A stretch of 46,141 nt of DNA from DATJFH01 sp035495815 (GTDB lineage Bacteria > Acidobacteriota > Terriglobia > Bryobacterales > Bryobacteraceae), in contig DATJFH010000063.1 in the NCBI GenBank assembly GCA_035495815.1, forward strand, positions 1-46,141, in the 5' to 3' direction. Shown here in pieces: positions 33,766-42,164 of the stretch (positions are counted from its first letter, which is position 1; the number at the start of each line of letters is the position of its first letter). The translations under genes and the position numbers were made by a program. The notes under the pieces were generated by a model. The model was not told the origin of the DNA. It saw only the letters and a list, made by a program, of their open reading frames with translations, and searched no databases.

Positions 33766-35066
33766 TGCGCCTGCTGGTAATCGGGGGAGTGGCGGCAGGC
33801 CTGAGCGCGGCTGCGCGGGCCCGGCGCATCGATCCGAACCTGGAAATCCTGGTCCTCGAAAAAGGGGACACCATCTCTTACGGCGCCTGCGGCCTGCCCT
33901 ACTTTCTCGAAGGACGGGTCAAGCGTCCCGAGGACCTGATCGTCTACACCCCCGAATACTTTCGCCGCGAGCGGAACATCGCGGTGCGTACCGGCGCCGA
34001 AGTGGCTTCGATCTCGCATGGACGGCGCGAAGTCGCGCTGGCCGGCGGCGAGCGCATCCGCTACGACCGCCTCGTGATCGCCGCCGGAGCGCGTCCGGAC
34101 CCGGCCGGCATCGCGGGAGTGGAACACCCGCACGTTTTCCGGCTCAACACCCTGGCGGACGCCGTAAGGTTGAAGCAATACCTGGCCGCGCGCTCCCCCC
34201 GCCGGGCCGTGATCGTGGGTGGAGGCTACATCGGCCTCGAGGCTGCCGACGCGCTGAGGCGGAACGGCCTGGCGGTCACCATCCTCGCGCAGGGCGACTG
34301 TTTGCTGCGGCAGAAAAATGCTGCCCTCTCGGGCGTGATCGAAAGCCACTTGCACAAGTTCGGCGTCGAAGTGAGGATGAATACCCAGGTTCGATCGATC
34401 GAGCCGGACCATGTGGAAGGAGTCCCCTGCGACCTGGTCCTGCTGGCGGCCGGACTCCGGCCCAACACGGAGCTGGCGTCCGAAGCCGGGGTCGAGCTCG
34501 GCCGCACCGGCGCCCTTCGCGTGGATGAACGCATGCAGACCAATCTGGGCAGCGTCTACGCAGCCGGCGATTGCGCGGAGGTGACACACCTGGTGACGGG
34601 CCGTCCGGCCTACATTCCCCTGGGCACGACGGCCAACAAGATGGGACGCGTGGCCGGCGCCAACGCCGCCGGCGCCGTGGAGCGCTTTCCGGGAGTGGTC
34701 GGGACGTCGATCTTCGCCGTCTTCGGTTTGGGCGTGGGAACCACCGGTCTGTCCGAGGCCGCGGCGCGGCGCGAGGGATTCTCGCCCGTTGCCGTCCGCA
34801 TCGAGGCGCCGGGCCGCGCCCGCTATTTCGGCGGCCGGATCACGGCTGTAGAGCTGGTCGCCGATCGAACGTCGAGACGGCTGCTGGGCGGCGTCATCAC
34901 AGGTGAGCAGGACGTGGCCGGCCGCGTCAACGTGATCGCCGCGGCCCTTCACAATCGCATGCGCGCCGACGACTTCGAACAGCTCGATCTGGCCTACTCG
35001 CCGCCGTTCACGGCCGTCTGGGATCCGCTGCTGATCTGCGCGCAGCAGTTGTTGCACAAGCTCTAG
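33765..35066 (+). CDS. FAD-dependent pyridine nucleotide-disulfide oxidoreductase (CoA-disulfide reductase/NADH oxidase type)
   Basis: A 433-residue flavoprotein. It has an FAD-binding N-terminus (VIGGVAAGLSAAARARR), the single redox Cys42 in ISYGACGLPYFLEG, an NAD(P)-binding motif VIVGGGYIGLEAADALRR, the second FAD motif VYAAGDCAEV, and a C-terminal dimerisation domain. A single active-site Cys in SYxxCGLPY is the hallmark of CoA-disulfide reductase, NADH oxidase (Nox) and NADH peroxidase. Which reaction it performs cannot be decided; a persulfide or CoA-disulfide reductase role would suit the sulfur theme seen at 10073-12174. ATG 33765 shares its A with the STAS stop codon TGA. Confidence 0.9.
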   Translation: MRLLVIGGVAAGLSAAARARRIDPNLEILVLEKGDTISYGACGLPYFLEGRVKRPEDLIVYTPEYFRRERNIAVRTGAEVASISHGRREVALAGGERIRYDRLVIAAGARPDPAGIAGVEHPHVFRLNTLADAVRLKQYLAARSPRRAVIVGGGYIGLEAADALRRNGLAVTILAQGDCLLRQKNAALSGVIESHLHKFGVEVRMNTQVRSIEPDHVEGVPCDLVLLAAGLRPNTELASEAGVELGRTGALRVDERMQTNLGSVYAAGDCAEVTHLVTGRPAYIPLGTTANKMGRVAGANAAGAVERFPGVVGTSIFAVFGLGVGTTGLSEAAARREGFSPVAVRIEAPGRARYFGGRITAVELVADRTSRRLLGGVITGEQDVAGRVNVIAAALHNRMRADDFEQLDLAYSPPFTAVWDPLLICAQQLLHKL

Positions 35067-35076
35067 CGCCCCGGCC

Positions 35077-36699
35077 TCAGCGGTCCTTCCTTTTATTGCG
35101 GCCGAACAGACCGTTCAAAAGATTGCCGGCTTTCTTGCCGATTCCGCCCTCCTTCAATCCCTTGATCTTCTGCGACGCCATTTCCTTCAGGTCCGGCCGG
35201 AAGACCGGCTCCGCCGCCGTGCCGCCGACCAGGAACGGGACAGCCGTATCGCCGCTCTGCCCCAGAGCTGCCATCACTTTCCCCGAGGTTCGAACTTTCG
35301 CCCGCATCTTGAAATCGAGCTCGTGGTTCGCGCTCACCGTGCCTGCCCCGGTCAACTCGCCGATCGCGGGCGCGATCAGAAGCAGCTCCTCCGCCCGCGT
35401 GCCTCCCGAGGCGACCCGCACCTTGGCGCTGAGCGTCTGGATCTCCGTATCCCGCCCCGCCTGAATGCCGGCGAGCCGCGCGGCCGCCGAAAGCTTGCCG
35501 CCGAGGTCGAAGCCCGTGAGCCTGGTATCGTTGAGGCTCAAGGCGCCGGTGGTCACCAGTTGGCCGATCGGACCGGTCGAGGCCAGTTTGGCTGACGCCG
35601 TTCCACCCTGCAGCGACGATCCGGAAGGCAGCACGATACCGAACGCCGGCAGCAGTCCGGCCAGCTCCGGCACGGGCATCGCCGGCCCGGTGAGCGTCAT
35701 GTTCACGGACATGGAATCCCGATTCTGGCTGTAGCTCCCCGTCAGCCTCGCGGGAGCGGCGCCGATGCGGATGTCGCCGCGGCTGAGCCGCCCGGATCGC
35801 TTCTTCATGTCGTGCTCTACCGCAAAATCGAAGACGACGGGTCTTTGCGCCGGAGATCCGTTCCTCGCGAGCTTCAACTGTTCGCCCGTCAGCTGTCCTT
35901 GGATCCGCAGACCGGCCCCGTCCGACGCGCCGGAGCCGTCCACCGTAATCAGCCCCGCCATCCCGGTCGCGCCCGACATTCCCGACCGTTCGAGATCCAG
36001 CCTGTGAATTCGCAGGCTGGCCTCCACCGGTGTCAGCGACGCGTCGGCAGGATGAATCGGGCCGGCCCTTCCGGTCAGCTGCAGGCTGCCGCCGCCCGAC
36101 ACCTCGGCCGCCAGTGTAAACGGAAACACGGACGTCGGGGAATAATCCCGCAGCTCGATGTTCATCTTCTCGAGGATCAGCGGCTTCGACCCGCTGTCGT
36201 CGTTTCCGATGGATACCCGTCCGCCGTTGATCCGGACCAGCTTCACCAGCAGATCGAGCCCCGCTTTCCCGGGCGGCTCGGCCGCCGCCGGAGGAGGATT
36301 CTGCGCCGGCTTGGCGCCCAGCGTGGAAAAGTTCCAGTCGCCCGAGTCGGATTGCAGCAGCACGATCTCCGGCTCATCGATCGTCAGGCCGGTCACGTTG
36401 AGCTTCTTTGAAAACAGGAGCGGTTGAAGCTCTACCGCCAGCTTGAAGGACTTGGCCCGCAGGAACGGAGATTTGCCGAACGCCGGATCGTCGGCAATGG
36501 TAACGTCCGCGGCGGAAACCCCGCCCGAGAACAGGGCCAGGCGCAGGTTCCCGGCCTTGACGTCGCGGCCGAGAGAGGTGCTCAGACTGTACTCCAGCAT
36601 AGGACGAAACTGGTTGATGTCGAGCAGTAACGCCAGGCCCGCCGCGGCCAGCAGGAGCAACACCACGGCGATTCCCGCGAAGCGGACGATTTTTCGCAT
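35077..36699 (-). CDS. AsmA-family envelope protein
   Basis: A 540-residue protein from ATG 36699 with one N-terminal membrane anchor (AGIAVVLLLLAAAGLALLLD) and a long periplasmic part. The start of the periplasmic part (INQFRPMLEYSLSTSLGRDV, then LRLALFSGGVSAADVTIADD) is the AsmA N-terminal signature, and the C-terminal region has the AsmA/DUF-type beta strands (GTVSANHELDFKMRAKV) and a basic tail. AsmA-like proteins are thought to form bridges or to act in phospholipid and outer-membrane homeostasis. It is the last gene of the minus-strand operon, 38 bases after the Ldh-family gene. The longer frame upstream runs through that gene and is rejected. Confidence 0.85.
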   Translation of the reverse strand: MRKIVRFAGIAVVLLLLAAAGLALLLDINQFRPMLEYSLSTSLGRDVKAGNLRLALFSGGVSAADVTIADDPAFGKSPFLRAKSFKLAVELQPLLFSKKLNVTGLTIDEPEIVLLQSDSGDWNFSTLGAKPAQNPPPAAAEPPGKAGLDLLVKLVRINGGRVSIGNDDSGSKPLILEKMNIELRDYSPTSVFPFTLAAEVSGGGSLQLTGRAGPIHPADASLTPVEASLRIHRLDLERSGMSGATGMAGLITVDGSGASDGAGLRIQGQLTGEQLKLARNGSPAQRPVVFDFAVEHDMKKRSGRLSRGDIRIGAAPARLTGSYSQNRDSMSVNMTLTGPAMPVPELAGLLPAFGIVLPSGSSLQGGTASAKLASTGPIGQLVTTGALSLNDTRLTGFDLGGKLSAAARLAGIQAGRDTEIQTLSAKVRVASGGTRAEELLLIAPAIGELTGAGTVSANHELDFKMRAKVRTSGKVMAALGQSGDTAVPFLVGGTAAEPVFRPDLKEMASQKIKGLKEGGIGKKAGNLLNGLFGRNKRKDR

Positions 36700-36737
36700 G
36701 ACCGTTCTCTTCAGATTACCGCCGGGCGGCGGCCCGG

Positions 36738-37781
36738 TCACAGCGCCGGTTGTGAGACGCCGACCCGCGCCGCCGTATCGGTGAGCGACTTCCAGGTGCC
36801 CGCTTCGAGCGGAATACCGTGAGCCCGGCGTTCGGCTTCCTTGCGCCACTCCGGTTCGCCGGCCACCAGTACTTCGTCGTATCCCCGGGCCGGCGGAGTC
36901 GATTTGATCACCGCAATCAGCCGCTCCATCCTGGCGGTGAACTCCTCGACCGGAAGGAAACGCGAGATGTCGATCCCCAGATACATCTGGCTGACCCGCA
37001 CCGCGCGCCCGCGGATGCGGATGCCTCCCAGCTCCGTGCTCATCGCCCCCCCGCTCAAGACGGCGCACAGAATCTCCGCCATCATCGCCAGCCCGCTGCC
37101 CTTGTAGCCTCCCAGCGGCGACACCAGACCCTTGAGCGCCGTCTCCACGCTGGTGGTCGGAACGCCCTCCGCGTCCATCGCCCAGCCGGCCGGGATGGTT
37201 TCGTGGCCGTTGATCAGGGCCTTGTAAATCTTTCCAGCCGCCACCGTCGTGGTGGCCATGTCGAGCAGCCAGCGGCCGCCTGGAACCGCCATGCAGATGG
37301 GGTTCGTCCCCACTCGCGGCTGCCGGCCCTGCCAGGGTGGAACCAGCGCGGAGGCGTTGCACATCACGATGCCGATCAGCCCCTCGTCCGCGTACATCTG
37401 GGCCCAGTGCGCGGCTGCGCCGAAATGGTTCGATTCCCGCGCCACCACGATGGACACCCCCTGCTCTTTCGCGATCCGCACCCCGTGCCGGCAGCACGTT
37501 TCGGCAATGGCCTGGCCGATGCCGTTCTCGCCGTCGTACAACAGACAGGAGCCCGTTTCCGAAAGGACGCGGCCCCCGGCGGTCCTGCTCAGATCCCCCG
37601 CTTGCATCTGCTCCACGTAATACGGCAGCAGTTGAACGCCGTGCGAGTCGACCCCGCGCAGGTTCGCCTCCACCAGCGTGCCCGCCACCAGCCGCGCCTT
37701 CTCCCCCTCTACCTGGAGGGCGGTCAGTATGGATTCGGCGAAGCTCCTGAGAGCCTCGGCCTGGATCAGGATTTCACTCAT
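36738..37781 (-). CDS. Ldh family (malate/L-lactate dehydrogenase type 2) oxidoreductase
   Basis: A 347-residue NAD(P)-dependent dehydrogenase of the YlbC/ComC/AllD superfamily, unrelated to classical LDH. Motifs: NLRGVDSHGVQLLPYY near the N-terminus, VARESNHFGAAAHWA, TNPICMAVPGG, and GGYKGSGLAMMAEILCA. Relatives oxidise 2-hydroxyacids such as malate, lactate, sulfolactate or ureidoglycolate. The substrate is not readable. ATG 37781 lies three bases after the stop of the PQQ-type propeller gene, so the two share a transcript; together they may form a small catabolic module at the end of the operon. Confidence 0.9.
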   Translation of the reverse strand: MSEILIQAEALRSFAESILTALQVEGEKARLVAGTLVEANLRGVDSHGVQLLPYYVEQMQAGDLSRTAGGRVLSETGSCLLYDGENGIGQAIAETCCRHGVRIAKEQGVSIVVARESNHFGAAAHWAQMYADEGLIGIVMCNASALVPPWQGRQPRVGTNPICMAVPGGRWLLDMATTTVAAGKIYKALINGHETIPAGWAMDAEGVPTTSVETALKGLVSPLGGYKGSGLAMMAEILCAVLSGGAMSTELGGIRIRGRAVRVSQMYLGIDISRFLPVEEFTARMERLIAVIKSTPPARGYDEVLVAGEPEWRKEAERRAHGIPLEAGTWKSLTDTAARVGVSQPAL

Positions 37782-37784
37782 GAG

Positions 37785-39092
37785 TTACTTGGCCAGCGAA
37801 GCGCTGAGAATTTCCTCGTCATTGCGGGCGAAGATGTGCTTGTTCGCGTAGGCGGGCTGCGACCAGTTCACTGCGGGGGCTTTGCGGCGGTTGCCCGGAT
37901 TGCTGGTGGGCTTGATCAGCCTGGTCCGGCTGATCTCCTGATAGCCCTCCGGCTTCAGCCTGGCAATGATCAGCTCCCCCTGGTCGTTGTTGATGAAAAA
38001 ACGGTCGCCGTTCCGCACGATCAGCGCCGTCGCCCAGCGGGCTTTCTCTCCGGTCACCGCCTGCGTCTCCCAGACCTGCTCGCCGGTCGCCGCGCGCAGG
38101 CATCGGAACTGGCCGTAGCCGCAGACTCCGTAGATGTAGTCTCCGTCGAAAACCGGCGTCGAAATCAGCGAGTGGAGCCCGTCCGGCCGGATCTCGCTGT
38201 CGCTTTTCCCCTGCCATATCTTGGTAGCTTCCCGTTTGGACATGTCCAGCATCACCGAACCGTTATAGAACGACGAAATCAGCATCCGCGTGTCATGCAT
38301 CGCCGGCGTGGCCAGCGTTAAGCTCGCGTTGGCTCTGAAAGGCTGCTGCCAGTTGACCTTCCCGCTGACGGGGTCGAGCGAGACGATGGCGAAAGGGTGC
38401 CAGATAATCACCTGCCGGATTCCCGCCGCTTCGAACAGGATCGGCTGGCAGTAGCCCGGCTCTTCCTTCTCCGACGAGAGGGCCCGCCAGATCTCCTTGC
38501 CGCTGCGCTTGTCGAAGGCCATGACTTTGCCGTTGCCCGCCCCGCCCACAACGGCGATGACCCGCGGGCCGTCGATCAGCGGCGCGCTGGCCATGCCCCA
38601 CGTCGGAACCTGCGTATCGTAGTCCTTAACGAAATCTTTCTTCCAGACCACCTCGCCGGTCTTCACCTTCAGACACACCAGCGCGCCCTTGGCGCCCAGA
38701 ACGTAGAGGTAGTCTCCGTCCACGGTGGGGGTCGCCCGCGGGCCGATGGCGTAGGTCTGCATGAGGCCGATGTAGTCGGCGTCCCATTGTTGGGTCCAGA
38801 GAATCTTCCCGGTCTTCTCGTCCAGGCACAGGACGCGCTCGGTTCCTTTCGTGTTCGCGCCGCGAACGAAATCGCTCACAAACACGCGCCCCGCGGCCAC
38901 CGACGGGCCCGCGAACCCCCCGTGAATCGGCGTCCGCCATTTGAAGGTCAGCCCTTCTTTGGGAAATTCTTCCAGGATGCCGGTCTCTTTCCAGACGCCG
39001 AGACGGTTCGCCCCGCGCCACTCGGGCCAGTCCTCGCCGGCCAGCGTCGAGGCCAGGATCACGGCGGCGGCAAGTCCGGGCAGGCGATTCAT
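37785..39092 (-). CDS. secreted PQQ-type beta-propeller protein
   Basis: A 435-residue exported protein from ATG 39092 (AGGAG eight bases upstream); signal peptide LAAAVILASTLAGE. After WPEWRGANRLGVW the sequence is a run of PQQ/quinoprotein-like blades: GTERVLCLDEKTGKILW, GALVCLKVKTGEVVW, GKVMAFDKRSGKEIW, and FRCLRAATGEQVW. The opening motif WPxWRG is common in the acidobacterial and planctomycetal outer-membrane-assembly-like propellers, which usually do not bind PQQ. It is probably a periplasmic binding or scaffold protein rather than a dehydrogenase. ATG overlaps the stop of the upstream 214-residue gene by four bases. Confidence 0.88.
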   Translation of the reverse strand: MNRLPGLAAAVILASTLAGEDWPEWRGANRLGVWKETGILEEFPKEGLTFKWRTPIHGGFAGPSVAAGRVFVSDFVRGANTKGTERVLCLDEKTGKILWTQQWDADYIGLMQTYAIGPRATPTVDGDYLYVLGAKGALVCLKVKTGEVVWKKDFVKDYDTQVPTWGMASAPLIDGPRVIAVVGGAGNGKVMAFDKRSGKEIWRALSSEKEEPGYCQPILFEAAGIRQVIIWHPFAIVSLDPVSGKVNWQQPFRANASLTLATPAMHDTRMLISSFYNGSVMLDMSKREATKIWQGKSDSEIRPDGLHSLISTPVFDGDYIYGVCGYGQFRCLRAATGEQVWETQAVTGEKARWATALIVRNGDRFFINNDQGELIIARLKPEGYQEISRTRLIKPTSNPGNRRKAPAVNWSQPAYANKHIFARNDEEILSASLAK

Positions 39093-39733
39093 GCGGGCGT
39101 CTCCTTGGCGTCTGATGGCATTGTAGCGGACTGACCTGGGATCTTCCACAAACCGATGACGAAGAACGGAGCGTGCTCGGCCACCCGGCGGTCCGTCAGC
39201 GCGCGGAACTCGAACGCATCCGCCAGCCGGGTGAAAAGATGATGCTCGTCGAGACGCGGTCCCCAGCGCGGGGCCAGTTCGATCCGCTCCCGCGGCGTGT
39301 ATCCGCAGTCGGACAGCCCGCTCAGAAAGCTGCCGTCGCAGACATCGAAACCGAGCAGCTTCCAGGCCGGATCGCGGGTTTGCGGACGGGCGGGAGCGTC
39401 GTGAGGTCCCGTCCGTGCCCGCGCTTCTTCTTCTGACGCCGGTTCGATATGCCAGGTTGCCGCGATCCGCAGGAACGGCGCGCCCCCCGGCAGGCGCTCC
39501 TCGAACTGTTCCAGATCCTCCCAGAAAGGAGGATTGGCCCCGATCCACGCCGGCCGGCCGGCGCCGTCGAACACCGAGGGCCAGACCAACACGTCGGCCG
39601 AAAAGACTTTCTTCACGTCCTCCCGCAGCAGAAACGTCGATCGCGAATGGCTGGGATGCAGCAGGGATCCGGTCTCCCTCCACATCTCGCGCGCATCGAA
39701 CCCGAGCAGTTTCTCCCGCGCTCCTTCGGACAT
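39089..39733 (-). CDS. conserved-looking orphan protein, unknown function
   Basis: A 214-residue soluble protein with no signal peptide. ATG 39733 follows the stop of the beta-barrel gene by one base, and its own stop overlaps the start of the propeller gene (ATGA), so it is certainly coding despite being unrecognised. Notable stretches are EDVKKVFSADVLVWPSVFDG, FWEDLEQFEERLPGGA, AWKLLGFDVCDGSFLSGLSD and HLFTRLADAFEFRALTDRR. It is rich in Trp, Phe and acidic residues and looks alpha/beta. It lies in the middle of an operon of envelope proteins although it appears cytoplasmic. A longer frame upstream overlaps the barrel gene and is a shadow. Confidence 0.7.
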   Translation of the reverse strand: MSEGAREKLLGFDAREMWRETGSLLHPSHSRSTFLLREDVKKVFSADVLVWPSVFDGAGRPAWIGANPPFWEDLEQFEERLPGGAPFLRIAATWHIEPASEEEARARTGPHDAPARPQTRDPAWKLLGFDVCDGSFLSGLSDCGYTPRERIELAPRWGPRLDEHHLFTRLADAFEFRALTDRRVAEHAPFFVIGLWKIPGQSATMPSDAKETPA

Positions 39734-39734
39734 G

Positions 39735-41186
39735 TCAATGAACAGGATAGCTGTAATACGCGCCCCGTCCCCCGCGCAGGTCGCGCGCGTACGAAAGCGC
39801 CACCCCGAAACTTCCCAGGATGCGCAGGCGGACCACCGCGCCGGCGTCGATGAGAAACTCGCCGTCGTCCATCCTCCCCGTATCGAGCGCCGGACCGGCG
39901 TCCAGCGTGAGCCAGTCGCCGTGATACACGCGCTTGTACAGCTCGAAATTCGTGAGAATGTAGCGGCGTCCGAGCGGCGCGCTGCCCTTCTTCCCGCCGC
40001 GTGTCCCCAGGTGCCCCCGTAAGGCCAGATCGTTATCGCGTTCAAGACCGAGAATGAACAGCTCGTCGAACGGCGTCCGCTTGGACGCCCAGCCCGCGCC
40101 AGCGCGGATAACCGTTTCGTAATCTTCGCCGCGAGCCTGCGGCAGCCAGCGCAGCACGGCGGAGACCTGCTCTCTTGCAAACACCCCCCCCGCATCCGTG
40201 AACAGCCGCGCGATCTCCGACGCGCCCGTGAGATCGGCCGTGAGCCGCTTCTCGGGTGCATTCAGGAAGCGGTAATCCGCCGTGCCGCGGTAGCGGACCG
40301 CCAAGCCCGGCGCCCGCGTGGAAACGTCGAATCCCGAGCTCCACGACACCCGCTCGGACGCCAGTGACCGGATCTCGCCTCCGGCCGCCACCTTGCGCAG
40401 CCGGAAATCGGTCGCGCCGCCCAGGTTCCAGGTCTCGCTGCGCGCGTCCCCGAACAGCTTCCAGCGCCACTTCGGATCGCCCGAGAGCGGTCCCGATAAG
40501 GACGTGAAGGCCCGGCGCCTCTGTGCGTCCCAGCGGTACAAGCCGCTCCAGGTAATCGCGCGGTGGGCGAGGTTGCTAAGGTCCAACCGGACCGCCTGAT
40601 ACGGAAGTTCGCTCGCGGCCGATAGCGCCGCGCCCCACCGCGGCCGCGGGACCCAGCGCAGGCGGGCATCGTATCGGTCCCCGGGCCGCGCCGCCAGCTC
40701 CAGCCGGAAAGAGTTGAGCGCGTCGAGCCCCGCCAGCCGCGCCTCCGTCCGCCGGTAATCGCCCACTGTCAGCAATTCCCCCGGCGCGAAGAGCAGTGCC
40801 CGGTCGAGCAGCGCCGGCGCGACGGGCGGCGGCGGATCGATCTCCACTCCGCCCAGCCGCGGTTTCCCGATTCGATTCCAGCGCGACAGCGCCGCTTCGT
40901 AGTTCCCGTCCAGGTAATACAGCGTTCCCAGGAATTCGTTTCCGTACGCGTCCGCCGGGTCCAGCCGCAGCGCCCGCCGCAGCCGTCGCGCCGCCGCGCT
41001 GTAATCGCCCAGACGGTATTCGACGCCCGCCAGCTCGAGCGGGAAGCGTTTGTCTTTCGGCGCCGCGCTCTGCCCTCGCGTGAACGCTTTCCGCGCCGCT
41101 TCCCACTGCCCGTCACGCGCCAGCTCCATCCCCTGCGAAAACGCCTGCTCGGGCAGCGACTGCAACAGCAGCAGGATCGGAATCAC
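39735..41186 (-). CDS. outer-membrane protein with N-terminal TPRs and C-terminal beta-barrel
   Basis: A 483-residue exported protein; the short leader is MIPILLLLQSLPEQAFSQ. Residues 20-130 are about three TPR hairpins (GQWEAARKAFTRG, GDYSAAARRLRRALRLDPAD, GNYEAALSRWNRIG). From about 150 on, the sequence alternates hydrophobic and polar residues in many strands with aromatic girdles (ITWSGLYRWDAQ, WSSGFDVSTRAPGLAVRY, YILTNFELYKRVYHGDWLTL, SFGVALSYARDL), which fits a barrel of the surface-lipoprotein-assembly or BamA/Omp85-end type; the last part, LDAGPALDTG and FGVALSYARD, resembles Omp85 barrel ends. The start overlaps the C39 peptidase stop by four bases. It may export or display the peptidase's substrate. 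Confidence 0.75.
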   Translation of the reverse strand: MIPILLLLQSLPEQAFSQGMELARDGQWEAARKAFTRGQSAAPKDKRFPLELAGVEYRLGDYSAAARRLRRALRLDPADAYGNEFLGTLYYLDGNYEAALSRWNRIGKPRLGGVEIDPPPPVAPALLDRALLFAPGELLTVGDYRRTEARLAGLDALNSFRLELAARPGDRYDARLRWVPRPRWGAALSAASELPYQAVRLDLSNLAHRAITWSGLYRWDAQRRRAFTSLSGPLSGDPKWRWKLFGDARSETWNLGGATDFRLRKVAAGGEIRSLASERVSWSSGFDVSTRAPGLAVRYRGTADYRFLNAPEKRLTADLTGASEIARLFTDAGGVFAREQVSAVLRWLPQARGEDYETVIRAGAGWASKRTPFDELFILGLERDNDLALRGHLGTRGGKKGSAPLGRRYILTNFELYKRVYHGDWLTLDAGPALDTGRMDDGEFLIDAGAVVRLRILGSFGVALSYARDLRGGRGAYYSYPVH

Positions 41187-41704
41187 GAACCCGGCCGCGG
41201 CACGGCCAGCAGCGTCCAGCCGCCCGTCGATCGCCAGCGCTTTTCAAATTCCGCGCGATCCCACTTGCGCAGTTTGCGATCCGCCGGATCGTTGAGGGCT
41301 ACCGAGGTTTCATCCACGCCGGCCGCGACGGCGTAGTGCAGCCCCGGTCCGCGCCCCGGCTTGAAACAGACGATCAGCGGCCGTCCCCGCGCCAGGTGTG
41401 TCTGAAGGTCCTGCCACTCGCCCCGGAAAACGTGCGTGTCGAACCCCCGTTCCGCCAGGTAGCGCTCCATGGCCGCCGCCGGCACTCCCTTCTCTGCGGC
41501 CGAGTACAAATTCCGCTGGATGGCGGCCGGGTCGGCCTCGCGTCCCCAATACCGGATGGTCATCGCCAGCGCCGCCGGCCCGCAGCCGTTCTTCTCCTGC
41601 ACGATGAAGGGAATGTCCAGCCACACCCCGTCCGCCGCCGCGGAAAGTGTCAGCGCCGCGCCCGCCGCCGCGAGCAGGAACCAGACTTTACGAGCAGAAT
41701 TCAC
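41183..41704 (-). CDS. C39-like secreted cysteine peptidase (PA2778 type)
   Basis: A 173-residue exported protein (signal peptide AAAGAALTLSAAA). It has the papain-like C39 active site: NGCGPAALAM with Cys41 and GPGLHYAVAAGVD with His123, followed by LNDPA (Asp139) as the third member. The ABC-transporter parts of bacteriocin exporters are absent, so it is a stand-alone periplasmic peptidase or transglutaminase-like enzyme. The adjacent upstream gene encodes a PA2779-like membrane protein; the same pair occurs in Pseudomonas (PA2778/PA2779), supporting this call. Both borders overlap their neighbours by four bases. Confidence 0.85.
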   Translation of the reverse strand: MNSARKVWFLLAAAGAALTLSAAADGVWLDIPFIVQEKNGCGPAALAMTIRYWGREADPAAIQRNLYSAAEKGVPAAAMERYLAERGFDTHVFRGEWQDLQTHLARGRPLIVCFKPGRGPGLHYAVAAGVDETSVALNDPADRKLRKWDRAEFEKRWRSTGGWTLLAVPRPGS

Positions 41705-42105
41705 CGGGCTTTGACGATGATCAGCACCAGGACAGCCGTCGCCAGGGCGATCACGATGTAGGTAAGTTCCTGGTTGCTCAGAGCTCCCGCCGCCAGGTCC
41801 GCCTGAATGCGGTCGGCCCGGGAAGCCAGCCTGGCCAGCTCTTCGCTGCTCAGCAGGGAAATGGCCTGCTGGACCTGCCTGCCGTCGAGCTTCACTGTCT
41901 GCAGCGCCTGCCGTGCCGCCCCGGTCGAAAAGAACCGGTCCAGTTTCGACAGGCTCGCCTGCCGCTCTTCACTGGCCGAGACCGTTCGCTGGCGCAGCTC
42001 CGTCAGCGGGATAAGGTGTGTCTCGGCGGCCCAGGTGACTGTGGCCGGCAGGAACACCAGCAGAACCCGCGCAGTCAGTAGCCGTACGGCTTTGTAAAGA
42101 TTCAT
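41701..42105 (-). CDS. PA2779-like small membrane protein
   Basis: A 134-residue protein from ATG 42105 with GAGGA about nine bases upstream. It has an N-terminal signal or membrane segment (LLTARVLLVFLPATVTWA), a helical middle part (SEERQASLSKLDRFFSTG, LSSEELARLASRADRI) and a C-terminal membrane helix (LTYIVIALATAVLVLIIVKA). This order matches the PA2779 family, found next to PA2778-type cysteine peptidases. It overlaps the peptidase gene by four bases. The soluble part would face the periplasm, where the peptidase acts, so it may anchor or regulate the enzyme or be its substrate. It heads the seven-gene operon. Confidence 0.75.
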   Translation of the reverse strand: MNLYKAVRLLTARVLLVFLPATVTWAAETHLIPLTELRQRTVSASEERQASLSKLDRFFSTGAARQALQTVKLDGRQVQQAISLLSSEELARLASRADRIQADLAAGALSNQELTYIVIALATAVLVLIIVKAR

Positions 42106-42164
42106 CCGTTCGATTTCCTCCGTCCCGCGAACGGAGCAATTTCGGCGCCATCCCCAGCCCGTTC

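Noticed and set aside
36700..37497. N-terminal extension of the AsmA-like protein
   Set aside because: It reads through the Ldh-family gene in another frame; ATG 36699 gives the normal membrane anchor of AsmA proteins.
39734..40261. N-terminal extension of the 214-residue protein within the barrel gene
   Set aside because: The barrel frame is supported by TPR and strand patterns; the extension is Arg/Ser-rich shadow, and ATG 39733 sits one base after the barrel stop.
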